DNA from: Coleofasciculus sp. FACHB-1120
GTDB lineage: Bacteria; Cyanobacteriota; Cyanobacteriia; Cyanobacteriales; FACHB-T130
Direction: 5' to 3'
DNA: 64,000 bases
Assembly: GCF_014698845.1 (NCBI RefSeq)
Contig: NZ_JACJTV010000005.1
Location: forward strand, 1-64,000
Below, piece after piece: positions 15,561 to 24,952 of the stretch (positions within the stretch are counted from its first letter, which is position 1; each line of letters starts with the position of its first letter). A program made the translations under genes and the position numbers. A model generated the notes under the pieces. It made no database searches. It worked only from the letters and a program-made list of their open reading frames with translations, and was not told the origin of the DNA.

Positions 15561-16508
15561 ACTAGAACTGCATTAGCAGCTTTTCCGGCATTGCCGGTGG
15601 TATGTTCCTAATCTGCCACTACCGCAGCCAAGAAGTGTAAGCAGTTACCGTTTTAGCAACTCAGAGGATCGAGTGAGTAACAAGGGGAAGCTCGATCCAT
15701 CGCTCTGTCCACTGCCATCTGGGGTATGGTAAGTATTTATACTTTAATTTCAGCGGCTGGATTCAATTGTGCGATCGCGCAGCAAAATTGACCACACTCT
15801 ATCCAACTCCACCCAATCCATCAGATCAACCGATTAGCGATTGGCATCGGGATGATTCTACGAGGCGAAGCTGGGCGAGTCTTTGCCTCTGTTGTTTCTA
15901 CCAGCAGTGCTTTGTCTCCGCAATTATTGATGATGGTCATTTTTACAGGTTTATTTAGCACCTCTGTGATTACGGTTCGTGTTTCAGGAGGCGGCATTGG
16001 TTCCTGCAAGGGAAAGCGATTAGTCATTAGTGGGTAGTGGGTAGTGGTGGTATACAATCAACACCTACTAGCTACTACGTAGTACCTACTGGCAAAAAAC
16101 TAACAGTGAACGGTTTTTGTGAAACTTAAGTCACTTTATCTACGTCCCTTGGGGTTGGTTATTGGATTCAAAAGGTTTCTCTCGCTTTGAGAAAAGTGCT
16201 GACTCGCACGACTTGGGGATAGGCAGCATCAAGACGTCATCATTGCCAAACCCTGGGAGCAAAAATCTCTGATGAGAGACTCCATACACCAGGCATCTTC
16301 CGATGGCAATTGGCTTTTTCCAGCGAAAAAAGTTATGCCTAGTCGATTATTCTGCATTGCGCCCAAAGTCGTGATATTGTTCAACCCAGTCTAAAATCAT
16401 TTACTTTGTTTACTGCAATGCACCGGATGTGAACCGAAAACATCCGAAACAGGTCTACAGCGTACAGGCCGATTATTACGGTCTTTGCCTTTTTCAGGAG
16501 CAACGATA
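15561..16508. other. Long stretch without a convincing gene, upstream of amiC
   Basis: Short open frames exist on both strands at 15821-16057. One on the minus strand (start 16030, MTNRFPLQEPMPPPETRTVI) would encode a 69-residue Pro-rich protein, but no ribosome-binding site was seen and the opposite strand is open too. A 10-bp palindrome ACTACGTAGT lies near 16072-16082. No RNA gene was recognised. Confidence 0.4.
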
Positions 16509-18431
16509 GTGAGATTTTACTGGCTATTACCCAGTTTCTTGAGCATTTTTCTCGTTTCACTTCCCGCTAATGCAGCGAGACTGGTGTATTGGCGTTTTGA
16601 TGCCAATCAGAACCGACTAGACTTTAGAACGGATGATGGAGTTCAACCGCGAGCGCAACTGCTTGCCAACCCGACACGTGTAGTCATCGATCTGCCCGGT
16701 ACCAGCTTGGGACGCCCAACAGCAACTCAGCAGTTGCCTGGATCGCTGCGTTCTCTGCGAGTCGGACAGTTTGAGGGCAATACGACTCGGATGGTAATTG
16801 AATTAGACCCTGGTTATACCCTCGATCCAGAACAAGTGCTAGTTCGAGGAGCTTCCCCCAGCCAGTGGTCGGTGCAATTACCAAGGCCCCAACGAGTGGC
16901 GCAGGGGCCAAATTCTTCACCCCGTCAGCCGATTCCCAATCAATCTCCTAGAAATCCTTCGCCGCCCCCAGTGCTGAGTCGCCCACCGATTCGTCAGACA
17001 CCTCCAAACGTAACAGTTGGGTCGCTTGCTCAAATCGAAGATGTGCAGGTAACGCGAGATGGGTTTTTCCTAAAGACGAATGGGGGTCGCCCGCAGATTA
17101 TTAAGGTGAACCGGAGTAGCGATCGCAAAAACATTACGTTTGACCTACGAGGCGCAACCCTTTCCCGCAGTCTTTCATCGCCTTCTTCGACGGTGAATCG
17201 CTATGGTGTCAGTCGCATCTTATTGTCCCAAGTCGATACTTCACCCTCAATCGTTCGCGTCACGATGAACGTGACGAGAGAAGGTCCAGACTGGCTAGCA
17301 AGTGTTAGCGATTTTGGTGGCATTGTCATCTTGCCGAAGGGTACGAGTGCTGGCGACATTGAAAGTCCGCCACTGGCTGGAAATCAACCCTCTCCCAGTT
17401 CGGGGGGGTCTAGACCGCCTTCAACTCCACCAAACCGACCCGTCCCCACCAACCGTCCGAATAATCAGTTAGCCACGATTCAATCGGTTGAACTCGCTTC
17501 TTCTGGAACCCAGTTATTAATTCGGGCGGATGCGTCTGTCAGGTACACCGGCAGATGGGATGCAAGAGAGGGAGTTTATCGAATTACCATTCCTTCGGCT
17601 CAGTTGGCTGACCGAGTTAGGGGACCTCAATTGGATGCCACCACTTCGGTACGGCGGGTGCGTTTGCAGCAGCAAGACTCGCGGACTGTGGTCATTCTGG
17701 TGCAACCAGCCTCAGGGGTGCAGGTTGGGGAACTCAATCAGGTGAGCGACCAACTTTTAGCACTGCAACTGCAACGAAGTCGCCTTGGATCGGTAATTCC
17801 CCCCACAAGTCCGGTTCGGGTTCCGCCCACGGGGCCTGTTCGCGTGCCGTTGCCAACGACTAATAATCCGCCTTCACCATCACGCCGCCCCCGCATTGGA
17901 CGATTGGTTGTGGTTGTAGACCCCGGACATGGTGGCAAAGACCCTGGAGCCATCGGCTATAGGGGTCTACGAGAGGTCGATGTGATTTTGCCGATTGCAC
18001 AGCAGGTAGCGGCATTGCTGGAGCAACAGGGCATCCAGGCGGTGATGACGCGAAAGGATGACTATTTCGTAGACTTGCAACCGCGAGTAACGATGGCTGA
18101 GCGAGCCAATGCTGATTTATTTGTTAGTATCCACGCCAATGCAATTGGTGGGCGTCCCGATGTACAGGGGCTGGAGACTTACTATTACTCTAGTGGAGCG
18201 CGTTTAGCGCAAACCATTCACAATAGTATTTTGCAAAACGTTGATATCCGAGATCGAAAAGTACGGCAGGCGAGATTTTATGTATTGAGGAAGAGTTCGA
18301 TGCCCGCTGTTTTAGTGGAAGTTGGTTTTGTTACCAGCCCACAAGAGGCTGTTAAGTTGGCTTCGCCAGATTACCAGAGCCAGATGGCAAGAGCGATCGC
18401 TCGCGGGATTCTACAGTACATTCAACAATAA
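16509..18431 (+). CDS. amiC: N-acetylmuramoyl-L-alanine amidase with AMIN domains (AmiC)
   Basis: A 640-residue periplasmic amidase that cuts the amide between MurNAc and the peptide stem. GTG at 16509 is chosen because AGGAG lies 8 bases upstream (16496-16500). Signal peptide residues are 1-25 (LLPSFLSIFLVSLPANA). AMIN domains, which localise the enzyme to septa or the envelope, occupy about 25-125, 185-280 and 320-415, separated by Pro-rich linkers. The Amidase_3 domain covers about 465-640, with zinc and catalytic residues in VDPGHGGKDPGA, REVD, FVSIHAN and LVEVGF. In heterocystous cyanobacteria AmiC drills the septal nanopores for cell-cell exchange. murI follows 40 bases downstream. Confidence 0.94.
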   Translation: MRFYWLLPSFLSIFLVSLPANAARLVYWRFDANQNRLDFRTDDGVQPRAQLLANPTRVVIDLPGTSLGRPTATQQLPGSLRSLRVGQFEGNTTRMVIELDPGYTLDPEQVLVRGASPSQWSVQLPRPQRVAQGPNSSPRQPIPNQSPRNPSPPPVLSRPPIRQTPPNVTVGSLAQIEDVQVTRDGFFLKTNGGRPQIIKVNRSSDRKNITFDLRGATLSRSLSSPSSTVNRYGVSRILLSQVDTSPSIVRVTMNVTREGPDWLASVSDFGGIVILPKGTSAGDIESPPLAGNQPSPSSGGSRPPSTPPNRPVPTNRPNNQLATIQSVELASSGTQLLIRADASVRYTGRWDAREGVYRITIPSAQLADRVRGPQLDATTSVRRVRLQQQDSRTVVILVQPASGVQVGELNQVSDQLLALQLQRSRLGSVIPPTSPVRVPPTGPVRVPLPTTNNPPSPSRRPRIGRLVVVVDPGHGGKDPGAIGYRGLREVDVILPIAQQVAALLEQQGIQAVMTRKDDYFVDLQPRVTMAERANADLFVSIHANAIGGRPDVQGLETYYYSSGARLAQTIHNSILQNVDIRDRKVRQARFYVLRKSSMPAVLVEVGFVTSPQEAVKLASPDYQSQMARAIARGILQYIQQ

Positions 18432-18471
18432 AGTCTCTAAATGTCGGGTTGTGGGGAGTGGTTGATTAATC

Positions 18472-19329
18472 ATGAATCAGGAACAAATAACAAATGAGGC
18501 TCTTCAACGAGCCAGAATTGGGATTTTTGATAGCGGAGTCGGCGGGCTGACGGTATTGAGAGAACTTTACCGGCAGCTGCCATCCGAATCGATTCTTTAC
18601 TTTGGCGATACGGCTCGACTGCCCTACGGCACTCGCTCTCAGGCAGAAATTTTGCACTTTGTGCGCGAAATTCTCATCTGGATGATGCAGCAGGGCGTCA
18701 AAATGGTGATCATGGCGTGCAACACCAGTTCTGCTCTCGCTTTGGAGGCAGTGCGGTCTGAGTTTTCTCTCCCGATTTTGGGAGTGATCTTACCGGGTGC
18801 CCGCGCGGCTGTTGAGCTAGGCAATCGGATTGGGGTCATCGCCACCCCAGCCACTGCCGCTAGCAACGCTTATCGCCGCGCGATTTTAGAAGTTGATGCC
18901 ACTGCCCAGGTTTGGCAAGTGGGCTGCCCAGAGTTTGTGCCGGTGATTGAACAAAACCGCATCCATGACCCTTACACCCAGGAAGTGGCGCGGGAATACC
19001 TGGCACCGTTACTGCACCATCGGATTGACACGCTTGTTTACGGCTGTACCCACTATCCTCACTTAGCCCCCGTCCTCAAGACAATTCTGCCTCGGTCTGT
19101 AAAGCTATGCGATCCGGCAGTTCATGTAGCGGCTGCGGCTGCTCAAGAGCTGGATTTACTCGGACTGAGAAACACCCGCCCCCCTCTAGCCACTCGATTT
19201 GCTGTGAGCGGTTGTCCCGAACAGTTTGCAAAACTTTCAGTACAATGGCTGGGGTGTACGCCTGCGGTAGAAAAAGTTTATTTACCGACAGTACTACATC
19301 GGCAATTACCGCTAGAGCTAAGTGAGTAG
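18472..19329 (+). CDS. murI: Glutamate racemase
   Basis: MurI converts L-glutamate to D-glutamate for peptidoglycan. At 285 residues it is normal length. Motifs are IGIFDSGVGGLTVLREL, YFGDTARLPYG, the catalytic Cys83 in MACNTSSA and Cys192 in YGCTHYPHL. It follows amiC closely, so the two cell-wall genes are probably cotranscribed. Confidence 0.97.
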   Translation: MNQEQITNEALQRARIGIFDSGVGGLTVLRELYRQLPSESILYFGDTARLPYGTRSQAEILHFVREILIWMMQQGVKMVIMACNTSSALALEAVRSEFSLPILGVILPGARAAVELGNRIGVIATPATAASNAYRRAILEVDATAQVWQVGCPEFVPVIEQNRIHDPYTQEVAREYLAPLLHHRIDTLVYGCTHYPHLAPVLKTILPRSVKLCDPAVHVAAAAAQELDLLGLRNTRPPLATRFAVSGCPEQFAKLSVQWLGCTPAVEKVYLPTVLHRQLPLELSE

Positions 19330-19445
19330 CAGTCAATTGAAGAATGGGTTCTTTAATCTAAAATGCCAAATCCCAAATTTGGCTGCTAATCACGGATGGA
19401 TGAGGTGAGCGTGCCGCAAACTGCTAATCATTACTGTCGCGATCG

Positions 19446-19574
19446 CTAGGGTACGGACTTCGTCCTACCCGCACCTTTCACAGTTCGCTGCGCCAGAATC
19501 AACAGCAGGTAAACGGTTAATAAATAACCAGTAGCTAAAACCGGGATAATCAGAGGCATATCATTATACGTCAT
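19446..19574 (-). CDS. Possible small single-helix membrane protein
   Basis: A short frame (42 residues from ATG 19574, 37 from ATG 19559) reads MPLIIPVLATGYLLTVYLLL then ILAQRTVKGAGRTKSVP. It is one clean transmembrane helix followed by a basic tail, the layout of small cyanobacterial photosystem, cytochrome b6f or NDH-1 subunits. I cannot match it to a named subunit. A hairpin (GGTACGGACTTCGTCCTACC, 19450-19469) overlaps its end. Confidence 0.35.
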   Translation of the reverse strand: MTYNDMPLIIPVLATGYLLTVYLLLILAQRTVKGAGRTKSVP

Positions 19575-20195
19575 AGTGTCGCACAATCACAAGTAGCGGA
19601 ATGTAATTTTTTATACGAAGTTTTTTCTCTAAGAGAACGCCCACAAGTCAAAACTTGAGAACATGGCTGGCTTGAGAATAGGGTTATCCATAGGAATGAT
19701 GGAGGTCGCGATCGCCCCCAAAAATCCTGAAATTTAACGAACACCCCAGAAAATTGATAAAAAGAGTCTGGGGATTTTATCAGCAATTCCGTAGATAGCA
19801 AGCTAATCTACAGTGCCTGTTGAAAGTCCTTTATTTTGAGATGGCTAGTTTTCCTAGGGCATTAGCGCTAGAAAAAGATGCAGGAAGCCGGAAATGCTAC
19901 CGCCTACCAAAAATCCGCCATCGTTTGCCAATTTATTACAAACACGTAAGTGTTTTCTGTAATTTTTTGGCTCAGTAAGTTATTAAGCTTTTCAAATCCT
20001 TACATACTAGAGTAACACAAGATCCCCAAGGGGTAGGAGGGATTTTTTTAGATACTTTACAAGTCGATACAATTTCAAAAAAAGGCGATAGGAGCATCTT
20101 CTAAGGAACAAAACTTCCCTGTGGGGGAGCATTAGCTTAAAATAAGGGAAAGGAATGTAAAATTTCGTAACTATTAAGCCAGAGTCAGCTGATCC
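19575..20195. other. Intergenic region upstream of sds
   Basis: No gene was found. It includes a small palindrome AAACACGTAAGTGTTT (about 19940-19955) and CCCCAAGGGG (about 20023-20032). Either could belong to the sds leader or promoter, but no clear -35/-10 pair was identified. Confidence 0.35.
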
Positions 20196-21167
20196 ATGAC
20201 CTCAGTGACCTCCCTCTTTGCCCCTGTTGAATCAGACCTACGTGTTCTGACGGAGAATTTGAAAAAGCTGGTCGGTGCCCGTCACCCCATCCTGTATGCG
20301 GCGGCAGAACACTTATTTGGGGCAGGAGGAAAGCGCGTTAGACCCGCTATCGTCCTGCTGATATCGCGGGCAACCATGCTGGATCAAGACATTACCCCAC
20401 GTCACCGACGTCTCGCAGAAATTACAGAAATGATTCACACCGCTAGTCTGGTACATGACGATGTGGTGGATGAATCCGAAGTAAGACGCGGTATTGCCAC
20501 GGTTCATAGCCGGTTTGGCAATCGCATCGCTGTGTTGGCGGGAGACTTCTTATTTGCCCAATCATCTTGGTATTTGGCAAATTTGGATAACTTAGAAGTA
20601 GTGAAACTGCTCTCAGAAGTGATTATGGATATGGCAGAAGGAGAAATTCAGCAAGGGCTGAATCGCTTTGATGCCAGTATGTCCCTCGAAGCTTACTTAG
20701 AGAAGAGTTACTACAAAACCGCCTCGTTAATTGCTAACAGTGCCAAGGCGGCTGGACTACTCAGTGATGTCTCCCAGGAGACAGCAGAAAATTTATATCG
20801 CTACGGACGTCATCTCGGCTTGGCTTTCCAGATTGTGGATGATATTTTTGACTTCACGGGTTCGACAGAAGCTTTGGGTAAGCCAGCGGGATCGGATCTA
20901 AAAAGTGGCAATCTGACAGCACCCGTGTTATTTGCCTTAAAAGAAAAACCTTACCTGGAGGCGCTCATTGAGCGAGAGTTTACAGAGGCGGGAGATTTAG
21001 AAGCAGCGATCGCCTTGATTGAAGAAAGTCAGGGGATTGAGCGATCGCGCGAATTAGCCGCACATCATGCCCAACTCGCCGTTCAACAATTGGCAGATTT
21101 ACCGCACTCGGAGTGCCGTCAAGCGCTAATTGACATGGCTGAGTATGTGTTAAGTCGTCTTTATTAA
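20196..21167 (+). CDS. sds: Solanesyl (all-trans polyprenyl) diphosphate synthase
   Basis: A 323-residue long-chain prenyl diphosphate synthase that elongates FPP or GGPP with IPP. It makes the side chain of plastoquinone, probably solanesyl (C45). Both Asp-rich motifs are present: DDVVD at 88-92 (FARM) and DDIFD at 215-219 (SARM), with GGKRVRP near 45-50. The product length is inferred from the cyanobacterial context; the residues that set it were not analysed. Confidence 0.93.
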   Translation: MTSVTSLFAPVESDLRVLTENLKKLVGARHPILYAAAEHLFGAGGKRVRPAIVLLISRATMLDQDITPRHRRLAEITEMIHTASLVHDDVVDESEVRRGIATVHSRFGNRIAVLAGDFLFAQSSWYLANLDNLEVVKLLSEVIMDMAEGEIQQGLNRFDASMSLEAYLEKSYYKTASLIANSAKAAGLLSDVSQETAENLYRYGRHLGLAFQIVDDIFDFTGSTEALGKPAGSDLKSGNLTAPVLFALKEKPYLEALIEREFTEAGDLEAAIALIEESQGIERSRELAAHHAQLAVQQLADLPHSECRQALIDMAEYVLSRLY

Positions 21168-21318
21168 GGAGCGTAGATTTATTCACCCCGATTTCTTGCG
21201 TAGGGGCACGTTCTGTAGGGGCATCGCCTTGCTATGCCCCTCAGCCTAAATAAGTGTAGTGTTAAGTTATTTGAGAGACGTTTCTCAGAATGAATCACTG
21301 CCAAGAAGCCATTCGCCA

Positions 21319-22758
21319 TTAGCAAATTTTACACTTGGCTAGTCTTGCCACCAGAGAAGAACATACCAAATCCCAGCGACCCAATCCAGTCTCTTCTAAT
21401 CCCCCAGCGGGAAGATGACCCGATGGGGCAGAATTTCCGGAGAAAGTGAGATCCGAGTAATTTAACCAATTGCCTTTGACACGCCAACCCACTTGGTCGC
21501 CAAAACGACACCAAGTGGCATAGTCAAAGTTAGGTTTTCCGCCAATCTTTTCCCAAATGCGCTTCTGGACAGTAAAGCCAAAGCGCCCGTCGCTGTGATT
21601 TACCCAGAGTCGATCGATTGTACTGAGGTGTTCGCAGGGAAATTTTTGAAAATCTTCAACTCTCAGCCAGCCTTCTGGTTCTCGATGGGAAATTTTAAGC
21701 AGGAGCATTCGTGTTTCCCGATCTGCTTCCTTCCAGTTCCGGGCGGTAAGGAAATCCCGCAGTTTGCTGTAATTTATGCCCGATGTCCTGAGAGGAGCGG
21801 GGGAGGAAGCCATCGTGGGTACAGTCGTGACCCTAACATCCGAAGGTTTAGCAAGTGTAGAGTTAAAGGCTTGCAGAACCTCGGAGGCAGATTTATAGCG
21901 ATCCTTCGGTAAAGGCTGAAGCAGTTTATCCAAGATTTGCCCTAACTCTTGACTAACAGTTGTGCCATCTGGCAGACGCTCGCGCCACATCCAGCGACAC
22001 TCTAGCGGTTCATAAAGACCATCAGAACCATCTAATTTTGGAAGAGATTGGGTAAGCAGACAAATGCAAGTAACGCCGAAACTATAGAGATCGCTAGCAG
22101 GGTAGGCGTGACCGTGCATTTGTTCCATCGGCGTATATCCTAGCGTACCGACCGTTGTCCCCACTTTTCCCATCGTTGTTTCTGTCACCAGTTTGGAGAC
22201 GCCAAAATCAATCAAGACTAATTTGCCGTTTCGGTGACGACGCATAATATTCTCTAGCTTGATATCCCGGTGAATCACCCCACGTTCGTGAATAAATTTG
22301 AGGATGGGCAGGAACTCAGCCAAAAGCCGTCTAATTTTTTGTTCGCTAAAAGCTCCCTGAGTTGCTAATTCTTGACGTAAAGTGAGTCCCGCAATCAACT
22401 CTTGCACCAGATACAGGCGTTTCTCTTCTTCAAAGTGAGCCAGCAGTCTGGGAATTTGGGGATGTTCTCCCAGTTGAAACAATCGCAGTGCCTCCTGGTT
22501 AAACATTGCGGTTGCTTTTTCCAGCGCCTTCGGATTGGCTTGAATCTCTGAGGAGGGTAAAAATTGCTTTACCACGCAGGGCGCATTCATACAGTCAGTA
22601 TCTACTGCCTGATAGGTTCTGCCAAAGCCGCCACTGCCAATCGGTTTGAGGATGCGGTAGCGTTTTCTCAGTAATAGTACAGAGCCACATCTTTGGCAAA
22701 ATTTATAATCGTCTGGATTCTGGCGATCGCGGCAATTAGGATTGAGACAGTAGATCAT
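21319..22758 (-). CDS. Ser/Thr protein kinase fused to a GUN4 domain
   Basis: A 479-residue protein. It opens with a zinc ribbon (Cys4, Cys9, Cys21, Cys24). A Hanks-type kinase domain follows (about 33-295), with GSGGFGRTY, VVKQF, HRDIKLEN, DFGVSK and the TPMEQ activation segment. The C-terminal ~150 residues are a GUN4 domain: YSKLRDFLTARNWKEAD, LSTIDRLWVNHSDGRFGF, and YATWCRFGDQVGWR. GUN4 binds porphyrins and stimulates Mg-chelatase, so this protein may link tetrapyrrole status to phosphorylation. Such fusions occur in cyanobacteria; the signal and targets are unknown. It stands alone, convergent with sds. Confidence 0.95.
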   Translation of the reverse strand: MIYCLNPNCRDRQNPDDYKFCQRCGSVLLLRKRYRILKPIGSGGFGRTYQAVDTDCMNAPCVVKQFLPSSEIQANPKALEKATAMFNQEALRLFQLGEHPQIPRLLAHFEEEKRLYLVQELIAGLTLRQELATQGAFSEQKIRRLLAEFLPILKFIHERGVIHRDIKLENIMRRHRNGKLVLIDFGVSKLVTETTMGKVGTTVGTLGYTPMEQMHGHAYPASDLYSFGVTCICLLTQSLPKLDGSDGLYEPLECRWMWRERLPDGTTVSQELGQILDKLLQPLPKDRYKSASEVLQAFNSTLAKPSDVRVTTVPTMASSPAPLRTSGINYSKLRDFLTARNWKEADRETRMLLLKISHREPEGWLRVEDFQKFPCEHLSTIDRLWVNHSDGRFGFTVQKRIWEKIGGKPNFDYATWCRFGDQVGWRVKGNWLNYSDLTFSGNSAPSGHLPAGGLEETGLGRWDLVCSSLVARLAKCKIC

Positions 22759-22841
22759 ACCCAGGCAGGATTCAGCAGGTTGAGTCTATCCTAGTTCTTC
22801 CCAGAAGGGTGACACAGGGGAAGTGGCTGCGACAACTGCGG

Positions 22842-24773
22842 CTATTGTTTGGGGAATTTCTTGCCGACTTCTCTCAAGTCGCCTCTGGATTCTGCGATCA
22901 TTCGATTGGCATCTGCGTCATAGCGGACTCGCACCTTGCCCACGTCCAGCACAGCTGCCATCCCCGTCCCCGTGATAGTTGCCACAGGCGGGATTCCCCT
23001 GCCGACAAAGGTAGCGATCCAGATTTCGGTATTTGCGCCGGAAATACTGACTTGCAACGGATCGCCAGTAGTCACTAGCGCCGCCTTCGGGTGCAGCACC
23101 CAGCCTTTGAGGTAACTGTCTCGATCGCCGCGCAGCAAAAAAGTTGGCAAACCGCCTTCCATTCCAACCGTTGCAGAGACACCACCATCGCCTTTCTCGT
23201 CTCCAAGGTTGAGCTGCCAGGTATAGGTATGCTTCTGTTTATCCCGAATTCGATCGAGTGTTGCCAGTACCGCTGTACCATCAGTTTTAGAATCAGTTTT
23301 AGAAAAGTTGACCAGGAGGTGGCGCTTGACGCTGCTTAAGCCCAAACTGGCGTATTTCTCCCCACCGTCGATGATGACGTAACCGCCATCTGGGGTGGAA
23401 TTGAAAAATTCACTTTTTCCAGTTGTACCGCGATCGCGCTGCGCTTTTCCGTCCACTAAGAGGGTGCTAAAAGTAGCAGGGTTGCCAGAAACTTTGGCAG
23501 GTCCTCCGATGAAATGAGTATTGTAGGCAAGTAAGCCAAGTTGGAAGGCTTCTGACTGATCCCAAGCATTCTGGTGGCGATCGGTATCTGCCATCACCGA
23601 CACGAGGATATCGTTCTCATCTTGCCAGCGATCGCGGAAAAAGTAAGCTCCTCTTTTGTCATCCCCCACAGACGAGGGAAACACACCTGTTGGATTAAAG
23701 GAAGGGGCGCTTTCTGGGTAATAGATTAGCGACCAGATCGTTGCGCCCCTCTGTTTGTCAAATTTCTCGGCTGGGGTACCTGGGGCATCTATTCCCATGT
23801 GCCGATCGTAAAAGTAGCGGTAGAAAGGCAATAAGCGTGGGGGTACCGATCCCAGGAGGAGACTCGTCCAGCCTTCGTCACCGATGCCTGCACCGGATAC
23901 GCCAGATTGAAGAAAGTAGCGATCGCCCGATTCATTCATCATAAATCCACCGGCGTACATGACCAGTTTCCAGAAATGTCGCGCGGCAAAATCGGCGTCA
24001 AGGTCAGCATCCCCAACACTCCGGAGGGCATAAACAGCTGGAACTAAAAAAATCCCTGCATAACTGTCATAACCAATCCCTTCCTGACTTAAGCCCAACT
24101 GACCGTAAGCGTTGAGTAAGTGAGTTTTTAGCCACCCCTTGAGCTGACTGTATCGCTTGGCGCGGTTGCCTTCCTCGTACACAGCCAGCATCATCACCAG
24201 TTCCCCACCCCGACAGACTGCTACCCAGTTAGAAGCCATTGCTGGATTACTGAGGTTGGGGTGGCGGAAATTCTCCCAAGTATCGAGGGCGATGTTAATT
24301 TTGTCTTTAATGTAATCTCGCTGCTGTGGAGTCCAACCGCGATACGCCCAATCATAGGCGATCGCAAAATTTTGTCCCACCGTCGCCCTAGATAGCCCAT
24401 ACTGCGCTTCCGGCAGGCGGTTATCCGGGTCTGGATCTCGGTGGATGAGGTAGAGGGCTTGGTAGGCAATCTGTGCATACTCATTTTCATTTGTCAATAA
24501 GTACAACAGCGCTGCTTCCCGTGCCAGATAGGAACGGGCATAGTTCCAGTTGCCGTCATTCGGGTTGCCATCATAAATGCGCCAGTTGTTCTGGGTTACT
24601 CGCGCTTTCAGGGCATCGAATGCTTGCTGATGATGCGATCGCGGCACCCGAATTGCCGATCGGATTTGTTCGAGCCGTCTTTGAGTTAGAAATAAACGTG
24701 GGTGTGCTTCGTCAGCTAGCACCTTGAAGGGCGCTAGAACTATTAGCAAACCGATGAAGATACGGCTTTTCAC
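22842..24773 (-). CDS. Heparinase II/III-like or alginate lyase-like exported protein
   Basis: A 643-residue secreted protein. The signal peptide is residues 1-20 (IFIGLLIVLAPFKVLA). The helical domain (about 25-340) has HPRLFLTQRRLEQIR and an (alpha/alpha) toroid-type pattern with GQNFAIAYDWAYRG and NWVAVCRGGELVM. The C-terminal half is beta-rich, with WQDENDILVSVMADTDRHQN and GGYVIIDGGEKY, like the heparinase II/III C-terminal sheets. Such proteins degrade uronic-acid polysaccharides by beta-elimination. The substrate is not predictable and the catalytic Tyr/His were not confirmed. No polysaccharide genes are adjacent. Confidence 0.72.
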   Translation of the reverse strand: MKSRIFIGLLIVLAPFKVLADEAHPRLFLTQRRLEQIRSAIRVPRSHHQQAFDALKARVTQNNWRIYDGNPNDGNWNYARSYLAREAALLYLLTNENEYAQIAYQALYLIHRDPDPDNRLPEAQYGLSRATVGQNFAIAYDWAYRGWTPQQRDYIKDKINIALDTWENFRHPNLSNPAMASNWVAVCRGGELVMMLAVYEEGNRAKRYSQLKGWLKTHLLNAYGQLGLSQEGIGYDSYAGIFLVPAVYALRSVGDADLDADFAARHFWKLVMYAGGFMMNESGDRYFLQSGVSGAGIGDEGWTSLLLGSVPPRLLPFYRYFYDRHMGIDAPGTPAEKFDKQRGATIWSLIYYPESAPSFNPTGVFPSSVGDDKRGAYFFRDRWQDENDILVSVMADTDRHQNAWDQSEAFQLGLLAYNTHFIGGPAKVSGNPATFSTLLVDGKAQRDRGTTGKSEFFNSTPDGGYVIIDGGEKYASLGLSSVKRHLLVNFSKTDSKTDGTAVLATLDRIRDKQKHTYTWQLNLGDEKGDGGVSATVGMEGGLPTFLLRGDRDSYLKGWVLHPKAALVTTGDPLQVSISGANTEIWIATFVGRGIPPVATITGTGMAAVLDVGKVRVRYDADANRMIAESRGDLREVGKKFPKQ

Positions 24774-24952
24774 CTCTTTCGTCCTCTACGGTTTAAATTT
24801 TGTCTACAGCAATCCTCTTTGATTTGTAAGATATTTTTTTAACGAACCGCCAAGGACGCAGAGGACGCGAAGTAAGAGAGGGAGAGAAAGCAGAGGATTT
24901 CATGAATCACTTAAGATTGCTATTGAAATCAGGGTGAATCGCTTTTGGCATT

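Noticed and set aside
15821-16057. Small genes on either strand upstream of amiC
   Set aside because: Both strands are open, no ribosome-binding site was seen and no family is recognisable.
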